From Roseomonas marmotae (GTDB lineage: Bacteria; Pseudomonadota; Alphaproteobacteria; Acetobacterales; Acetobacteraceae), in contig NZ_CP061091.1 in assembly GCF_017654485.1 (NCBI RefSeq), forward strand, positions 3,292,501 through 3,356,500: a DNA stretch of 64,000 nucleotides, in the 5' to 3' direction. The position numbers were made by a program, and so were the translations under genes. This document shows, piece by piece, positions 60,266 through 64,000 of the stretch. Each line of letters opens with the position of its first letter. The first letter of the stretch is position 1. The notes below the pieces were generated by a model. The model had not been told where the DNA came from. It worked only from the letters and a program-made list of their open reading frames with translations, and did no database searches.

Positions 60266-62403
60266 GCCGCCGCCTGCAACAACCGGCGGTAGGGTCCGGG
60301 CTGCGCCGCCAGTGCGGCGGGCGCCCCCTGCTGCACGATGCGACCGCCCTCCAGCACGATGATCTCGTCGCAATCCCGCACGGCCGAGGGCCGGTGCGCC
60401 ACCACCACCATGGTGCAGCCCCGGCGCCGCAGATTGGCCAGCACCTCGGCCTCCGTCACCGGGTCCAGCGCCGCCGTCGCCTCGTCCAGCAGCAGGATGC
60501 GCGGGTCCTGCGCCAGGGCGCGGGCCATTTCCAGCCGCGCGCGCTGACCGCCCGAGAGATTGCGTCCCTCCTCCGCCACGCGCGCTCCATAGCCGCCGCG
60601 CGCCATGATATCGGAATGGATGGCGGCGTCGCGTGCCGCCGCCTGCAAACGCTCATCCGGGAGCGTGGCATCCCAGAGGCCCAGATTGTCCCGCATCGTG
60701 CCGTCGAAAAGCACGAGGTTCTGGTCCACCACCGCCACCGAGCCGCGCAGCGCCGCGCGCGGGATCTCGTCCAGCGGGCGCCCGTCGATCCGCACCGTGC
60801 CGCTCCAGGGGCGGTGCAGCCCGGCGATCAGCCCGGCCAGGGTGGATTTGCCGCAGCCGGAGGCGCCGACGATGCCGAGGCGCCCGCCCACCGGCACCGT
60901 CAGGGAGATCCCGTCCAGCAGCGGCGGCGCCAGTGGCGAATGGCCGAAGCGGATGTCCTCCAGTCCGATCCGCCCTTCCAGGCGGCGGATGGGGCCGCTG
61001 CCGCCGGCGGCGGCGAATTCAGGCGCCTGCGGGTGGCGCAGCGTATCGTCCAGCAGGCCCAGATAGGCGCGGGCATCCTGGATCTGCGCGCCCAGCGCGG
61101 TCAGTTGCTGCACCGGCACGGCGAAGCCCAGCATCAGTCCCTGGAAGGCCACCAGCGCGCCCACCGTCATCTCGCCGGCCGTGACGCGCAGACCGCCCAG
61201 CACCAGCACGGCGGCGGCGCTGAGGACGCCGATGGCGGCGGGCAGGGAATCCGTCAGCGCCCGGCGCATCGCCAGCCCCTGCCGCAGGTTCAGGATGCGG
61301 GCCTGCCGGCCCATCATGCGCCGCAGCAACAGCACCTCGCTGCCGGAGGCCTTGTAGGCGTCCAGCATCTGCAGGCCCTGCCGGGCCTCGCCATTGGAAA
61401 GGCCGGTCTCCACCAGCAGGCGGTGGTTGTCATCCGCCAGCCGGCGGCTGAGGACACGCAGCGCCAGCAGGTTGATGGCGGATAGCCCCAGCACCACCAG
61501 GGCCAGCAGCCCGTCATAGGCCGCCATGGCCGCGAGATAGACGGCGGCGCCGATCATCGCCAGCAGGACGCGGCCGATATCGCCCGCCAGCAGTGCCGCC
61601 AGCCGGTCGTTCAGTAGCACGCGGCTCGCGATGTCGCCGGAGTGGCGCTGCGCGAAGAAGGTGACGGGCAGCCGCAGCACATGCCGCAGGAAGCGGTTGG
61701 CGCCACCCACGGCCAGATAGGTCTCCAGCCGCAGCAGCACGCGCAGTTGCAGCCAGGTCAGGCCGGCCATCAGCGCGGCCAGCCCTGCCATGGCCATCAG
61801 CAGCCCCGGCAGCCAGGACTGCAACTGCGCCACCAGCACCTGGTCGATGAAGACCTGGGAGGCCGCCGGCAGCAGCAGCCCCGGCACCAGCAGCAGCAGG
61901 CTGACGCCCAGCAGGAACCAGAAGCCCGGCCAGGCGCCGTCCAGCCGCGCCGCCAGCGCGCGCCGCAGGCTGGGCGCGCTGCCGGCGGGGCGGAAGTCAG
62001 GCCCCGGCTTCAGGCTGAGCACGATGCCCGTGAACTGCCGGGCGAATTCGGCGCCGTCCACACGGCGCGGCCCGCGCGCAGGGTCGTTGATGAACCACTG
62101 GTCGCCGCCACCGCCTTCCAGCACGACGAAATGGTCCATGCCCCAGTGCAGGATGGCCGGCAGCGCCATGCCGCCCAGCGCCTCCGGTTCCGCCCGGAAG
62201 GCCTGCACCTCCATCCCCAGCTGCCGCGCGGCGCGGGTGATATGGCTGGCCCGGCTGCCGTCGCGGGAGACGCCGCAGCGGATGCGCAGATCCTCCAGCG
62301 GCAGCCAGAGCCCGTGATGCGCCAGCACGATGCCCAGCGCCGCGGCGCCGCATTCGGTGGCCTCCATCTGCAGGATGGTGGGCGTGCGGAGGCGGCGCGG
62401 CAT
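60262..62403 (-). CDS. NHLM bacteriocin-system ABC exporter with C39 peptidase domain
   Basis: A 713-residue exporter that cleaves a double-glycine leader and translocates the peptide. The N-terminal C39 peptidase has Cys18 ('TILQMEATECGAAALGIVLA'), His91 ('AILHWGMDHFVVLEGGGGDQ') and Asp107 (WFINDPARG). The membrane domain spans about 150-450. The ATPase has Walker A 'LGIVGASGCGKSTLAGLIAG', signature 'EGRNLSGGQRARLEMARALA', Walker B 'RILLLDEATAALDPVTEAEV' and H-loop 'MVVVAHRPSAVRDCDEIIVL'. ATG 62403 shares a base with the stop of the HlyD gene (TGATG). All catalytic residues are present. Confidence 0.93.
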   Translation of the reverse strand: MPRRLRTPTILQMEATECGAAALGIVLAHHGLWLPLEDLRIRCGVSRDGSRASHITRAARQLGMEVQAFRAEPEALGGMALPAILHWGMDHFVVLEGGGGDQWFINDPARGPRRVDGAEFARQFTGIVLSLKPGPDFRPAGSAPSLRRALAARLDGAWPGFWFLLGVSLLLLVPGLLLPAASQVFIDQVLVAQLQSWLPGLLMAMAGLAALMAGLTWLQLRVLLRLETYLAVGGANRFLRHVLRLPVTFFAQRHSGDIASRVLLNDRLAALLAGDIGRVLLAMIGAAVYLAAMAAYDGLLALVVLGLSAINLLALRVLSRRLADDNHRLLVETGLSNGEARQGLQMLDAYKASGSEVLLLRRMMGRQARILNLRQGLAMRRALTDSLPAAIGVLSAAAVLVLGGLRVTAGEMTVGALVAFQGLMLGFAVPVQQLTALGAQIQDARAYLGLLDDTLRHPQAPEFAAAGGSGPIRRLEGRIGLEDIRFGHSPLAPPLLDGISLTVPVGGRLGIVGASGCGKSTLAGLIAGLHRPWSGTVRIDGRPLDEIPRAALRGSVAVVDQNLVLFDGTMRDNLGLWDATLPDERLQAAARDAAIHSDIMARGGYGARVAEEGRNLSGGQRARLEMARALAQDPRILLLDEATAALDPVTEAEVLANLRRRGCTMVVVAHRPSAVRDCDEIIVLEGGRIVQQGAPAALAAQPGPYRRLLQAAA

Positions 62404-63674
62404 CAGGGCTCGTCGGAGAGCCAGCGCTGCAGGGCCGGGACGGCCAGGGCCACCAGCCGCATCCGCCGCACCGTCACCGCCGTCTCCGCCAGCGTGCCGC
62501 TGTCGATGCCGAAGCCCGGCCCCCGGCCGGAGGACCAGGCGAGGCCCTGCGGCCCCGCCGGGTCGGGCTGCAGGCGGATGCGTACCTCGAAGGGCGTGCC
62601 CAGCGCCTGGGTGAAGCCGCGCGCCAGCTGGTCGTTCTGCAGGGTGCGCAGCATGCCCGCGCTGCTGGCGGCGGTATCCGCCACCCATTCCACCTCGCCC
62701 CGGATGAAGCCGTGCTCCTCCCGCCGCGTGGTGGAGGGGGAGACCTCGGCCGCCATGCCCGGGCGCAGTTTCTTGCCATCCTCGGCGCTGACATAGACCA
62801 GTGCCAGCGGCACTTCCGGCTGCCCCTCCTCGCCGCGCGAGAGGGTGAGCAGGGGCGCGCCGCGCGTCACCGCCTGCCCCACCGCCGCCTTCATCTCCAC
62901 CACCCGCCCGGCATAGGGGGAGAGCACGGTGCCCACCCGCTCCAGCCGCTCCCGCAGCGAGAGGACGGCGCGGCGGGCCTCGGCCGCCTTCTGCTCGGCG
63001 GCCAGTTGTTCCCGCTCCCGCTGCGTGCGCTTGATGGCGGCGTCCAGCGTCAGGGAACGGCGCTCGTTGCGCATCTGCTCGACCTGCTCGCGCGCCGTGA
63101 AGAGATCGACGCGGGCGGAGAGGGCGCGGTCGCGCGAGACGAGGTTCTGCCCGGCCAGCTGGCGCATCACCGCCTCCCGCTCGGCGGTCAGGCGGATGCG
63201 TTCCCCGGCGGCCTCCAGGCTCTGGCCCAGCGCGGCATCGCGCGCGGCGCGCCAGGCCTCGGCGACGGCGGCATCGCGCTCATGGAAGCGGGCCAGTTCC
63301 TGCCGCGCCGTCTCGGCATCGGCCAACTCGCCCTCGGCGGCGCGCAGTTGCAGGCGCAGGTCGCTCTGGTCGATCACCGCCACCGGGTGCCCGGGCCAGA
63401 CGCGGTCTCCCGGCTGCACCAGCAGCCGCTCCACCCGCCCCTCTCCATCCGCGAAGAGATCGGTGACGCCGGCGGGGGCCAGCAGGATACCGCGGCCATG
63501 CACCTTCACCGGCACATCCACCTGCGTGGCCCAGCCGATCCCGCCCAGCAGCCCCAGCAGCAGCAGCCCGCCCGCCAGCAGGTGGCGCGGCCGCAGCACG
63601 GTCAGCGGTTCGTCGGTTTCCTGGGTGCCGGAGGCACTGGCGATCGCCTGGGGGCGGAAGAGAGGCGACGTCAA
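62403..63674 (-). CDS. HlyD-family secretion protein of the NHLM system
   Basis: A 423-residue adaptor anchored in the inner membrane by one helix (residues about 32-52: LAGGLLLLGLLGGIGWATQV). The first lipoyl half is 'VHGRGILLAPAGVTDLFADG' with 'EGRVERLLVQPGDRVWPGHP'. A long coiled coil follows (residues 105-245, for example ELADAETARQELARFHERDA and QRERQLAAEQ-like repeats), then the second half 'VLSPYAGRVVEMKAAVGQAV'. It is first in the export operon. No outer-membrane partner gene is within the window. Confidence 0.9.
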   Translation of the reverse strand: MTSPLFRPQAIASASGTQETDEPLTVLRPRHLLAGGLLLLGLLGGIGWATQVDVPVKVHGRGILLAPAGVTDLFADGEGRVERLLVQPGDRVWPGHPVAVIDQSDLRLQLRAAEGELADAETARQELARFHERDAAVAEAWRAARDAALGQSLEAAGERIRLTAEREAVMRQLAGQNLVSRDRALSARVDLFTAREQVEQMRNERRSLTLDAAIKRTQREREQLAAEQKAAEARRAVLSLRERLERVGTVLSPYAGRVVEMKAAVGQAVTRGAPLLTLSRGEEGQPEVPLALVYVSAEDGKKLRPGMAAEVSPSTTRREEHGFIRGEVEWVADTAASSAGMLRTLQNDQLARGFTQALGTPFEVRIRLQPDPAGPQGLAWSSGRGPGFGIDSGTLAETAVTVRRMRLVALAVPALQRWLSDEP

Positions 63675-63862
63675 AGGCTACTCCGGTCAGCGGGCGGATC
63701 ATTCCTCATCCGGCCCGGAATGCCCAGGGGTGATGATCCTCACCGTGGCGGATGCGGCCGGGGCGTGGTGTCAGGGCCACGTCCGGGCCGCTTGCGGCTG
63801 CTGTACAGCGCAGGCTAGGCTCCTTTCATTCTGCAAGGCGACCAGGCTGCGTGCCCGAAGAC

Positions 63863-64000
63863 ATGTCTCATCATGCCGCCCAGGCGGCCGGGTCGGCGGA
63901 GGCCGCCGCAACAGCCCGAAGCGGCCACAGACGGGAGCGCATGCGCCGGTGGAGCGGCCGCATCGCCACCCGTGCCGCCGGCATCCTGCTGCTGATGCTG
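63863..64000 (+). CDS. N-terminal part of a membrane-anchored protein, cut by the window edge
   Basis: ATG 63863 (or GTG 63851, four codons upstream) opens MSHHAAQAAGSAEAAATARS, then an Arg-rich stretch (GHRRERMRRWSGRIATRAAG) and the start of a hydrophobic segment (ILLLML) at the edge. The positive-then-hydrophobic pattern suggests an inner-membrane protein with a cytoplasmic N-terminus. It is divergent from the NHLM export operon; a link with it cannot be judged from 46 codons. Confidence 0.5.
   Translation, partial: MSHHAAQAAGSAEAAATARSGHRRERMRRWSGRIATRAAGILLLML

Noticed and set aside
57368..60292. A 974-codon open frame on the plus strand opposite the NHLM exporter
   Set aside because: Low-complexity Arg/Gln/His composition with no motifs, opposite a gene with complete ABC motifs.

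Overview
The base composition (GC-rich throughout apart from parts of the first 5 kb), the long open antisense frames, the ATGA/TGATG gene overlaps and the gene content (OhrR pairs, SpoVR/YeaH/PrkA, DUF3618 and holin-X genes, NHLM export, many sulfonate-type importers) suggest an alphaproteobacterium, most likely an Acetobacteraceae member resembling Roseomonas. This placement is inferred from composition and gene types; no database search was done.

Positions 1 to about 4832 are the end of an integrated element. The element carries a small operon (XRE regulator, unknown protein, DUF2513), a two-gene module encoding a STAS/GHKL-ATPase fusion and a DUF4325 STAS-like partner, a block of 9-base repeats, and a tyrosine integrase. 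It ends at a 47-base copy of the 3' half of a tRNA-Arg(CCG) gene, the probable attachment site. The far left edge holds a frameshifted exported-protein gene. The STAS/ATPase/DUF4325 module with its repeat block is the best candidate here for an undescribed system.

From 4.9 to 13.9 kb lie an OhrR-type regulator, a divergent TetR / RND efflux locus with recognisable operators, an orphan Tat-exported peptide-type binding protein, and TetR and Lrp regulators. From 14.2 to 17.9 kb is an ssuCBDA-like alkanesulfonate operon. An acyl-CoA dehydrogenase, a small exported protein and a lytic transglycosylase follow. The stress operon prkA-yeaH-spoVR occupies 20.6 to 25.4 kb.

From 26.3 to 35.2 kb two uptake loci converge. 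One is a polar-amino-acid-type ABC importer with an isochorismatase-like hydrolase and an NtaA-type flavin monooxygenase. The other is a sulfonate/taurine-type ABC operon ending in a DUF6282 hydrolase and faced by a LacI regulator with two matching operators. With the ssu operon this makes three importers and two flavin monooxygenases, suggesting scavenging of organic sulfur or nitrogen compounds.

From 36.5 to 44 kb come a hydrolase, a second OhrR divergent from a near-identical second copy of the small exported protein, another LacI regulator, an exonuclease gene with an in-frame amber codon, a DUF892 ferritin-like protein and a three-gene envelope-stress set. From 44.2 to 48.1 kb are a metallo-hydrolase and a compact type III PKS / methyltransferase / FAD-oxygenase cluster. 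Then come an Mfd-type translocase, NAD(P)HX dehydratase, a histidine phosphatase, SelO, a SPW-repeat membrane protein, a patatin flanked by two CxxCxGxG mini-proteins, and a complete NHLM peptide-export system (63.7 to 57.4 kb) with no visible substrate gene. A gene for a membrane-anchored protein runs off the right edge.
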